This document shows, in pieces, positions 63,714 through 64,000 of a DNA stretch of 64,000 bases (within the stretch, counting starts at the first letter, position 1; every line of letters begins with the position of its first letter). Below the pieces are notes generated by a model that was given only the letters and a program-made list of their open reading frames with translations, was not told the origin of the DNA and searched no databases. Source of the stretch: Rugosimonospora africana (GTDB taxonomy: Bacteria > Actinomycetota > Actinomycetes > Mycobacteriales > Micromonosporaceae); NCBI RefSeq assembly GCF_016862975.1, contig NZ_BONZ01000056.1, forward strand, positions 101,721-165,720, given 5' to 3'. The position numbers were made by a program, and so were the translations under genes.

Positions 63714-64000
63714 ACGCAGGCGAGTGGGTCTCCGATTCGGGCCACCGTGACGGAGCAGCGCGACGGCCGGGTGTTCACCGTCACCGGCGGCGACTGGGAC
63801 AGCGTGGTGTCGAGCATCGACCCGGGTTCGCAGGAGCGGATCACGGTGAACCTCGGCCCGGTGCATCCGTCGTCGCACGGAGTGTGCCGGATGGTCATCG
63901 AACTCGACGGGGAGACCGTCACCGACATGCGGGTCGTGGTCGGTTATCTGCACACGGGTATCGAGAAGAACATCGAGTTCCGGAACTGGGTTCAGGGTCC
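63711..64000 (+). CDS. nuoD: NADH-quinone oxidoreductase subunit D, 3' end outside the window
   Basis: The first 96 residues are visible and the frame is open to the window edge. After a variable head (TQASGSPIRATVTEQRDGRV, TVTGGDWDSVVSSI) come NLGPVHPSSHGVCRMVIELD and VVVGYLHTGIEKNIEFRNW, the conserved 49-kDa subunit signature (GPxHPxxHG and GYLHRGxEK). In complete complex I operons nuoD follows nuoC; here it follows an unrelated DUF1348 gene, so this is probably the second copy (nuoD2) known from Micromonosporaceae and Streptomyces, starting a partial nuo cluster. Confidence 0.95.
   Translation, partial: MTQASGSPIRATVTEQRDGRVFTVTGGDWDSVVSSIDPGSQERITVNLGPVHPSSHGVCRMVIELDGETVTDMRVVVGYLHTGIEKNIEFRNWVQG

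Noticed and set aside
1..64000. tRNA, rRNA or other structured RNA genes
   Set aside because: No cloverleaf with T-loop GTTCRA and matching acceptor stem, and no rRNA-like stretch, was noticed while reading either strand. A covariance-model search would be needed to exclude small RNAs.

Overview
The window is about 64 kb of very GC-rich DNA with dense gene packing, GTG starts, many 4-base ATGA/GTGA overlaps and strong G/C bias at third codon positions. The gene families point to an actinomycete, most likely of the Micromonosporaceae: DUF397 with XRE-DUF5753, ESX-type secretion, DUF6177 and DUF6507, ECF sigma factors, an archaeal-like valyl-tRNA synthetase, and a nuoD that is not preceded by nuoC. 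No tRNA, rRNA, CRISPR array, insertion sequence or phage gene was seen.

Layout. 1-6.2 kb: a DUF397/XRE regulator pair, a MoxR-like ATPase with its VWA partner, a RimJ-type acetyltransferase and a DUF2267 protein. 6.2-19.4 kb: a type VII (ESX-like) secretion locus. Its left arm reads leftward (DUF6177, small membrane protein, EccD, MinD-like protein). Its right arm reads rightward (three small ESX-like proteins, an 893-residue putative substrate, a three-ATPase EccC and two accessory proteins). EccB, EccE and mycosin are not present. 19.4-27.8 kb: a two-component system, a DUF4349 lipoprotein, a beta-propeller protein, an atypical SDR, an ArsR/SRPBCC pair, a methyltransferase, DUF952 and an F420-type nitroreductase. 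27.8-31.8 kb: a PaoABC-like molybdenum aldehyde oxidase operon. 31.9-35.5 kb: a macrolide-type glycosyltransferase and an XRE-ImmA/IrrE gene coupled to an unknown partner. 35.6-38.6 kb: valS behind a short valine-rich leader ORF. 38.7-43.5 kb: an ADP-ribosylglycohydrolase and a second, CoxLMS-like molybdenum hydroxylase operon.

43.5-64 kb is mixed: SMI1/KNR4, a MacRS-like two-component system, hemerythrin, a PNK-like kinase, a second ArsR/SRPBCC pair, an orphan histidine kinase, ChaB, an ECF sigma with its membrane partner, a winged-helix/membrane-protein operon with palindromic operators, a DUF6596 sigma with YCII partner, a TmrB-like kinase, TetR, uracil-DNA glycosylase, a GH18 enzyme, PRC-barrel, another winged-helix operon, DUF1348 and the start of nuoD. 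Three gene remnants (DoxX, AlkD-like and GNAT) lie between 43.4 and 49.1 kb, marking a stretch of gene decay.

Two themes run through the window. First, short repeats are common: an approximately 50-bp dispersed element sits between genes and also in frame inside two genes, and several other genes carry in-frame minisatellites in linkers or tails. Second, small autoregulated modules recur, with palindromic operators readable next to ArsR, winged-helix and TetR genes. The observations most worth following are the minimal secretion locus with its unknown substrate and the putative valS attenuator.
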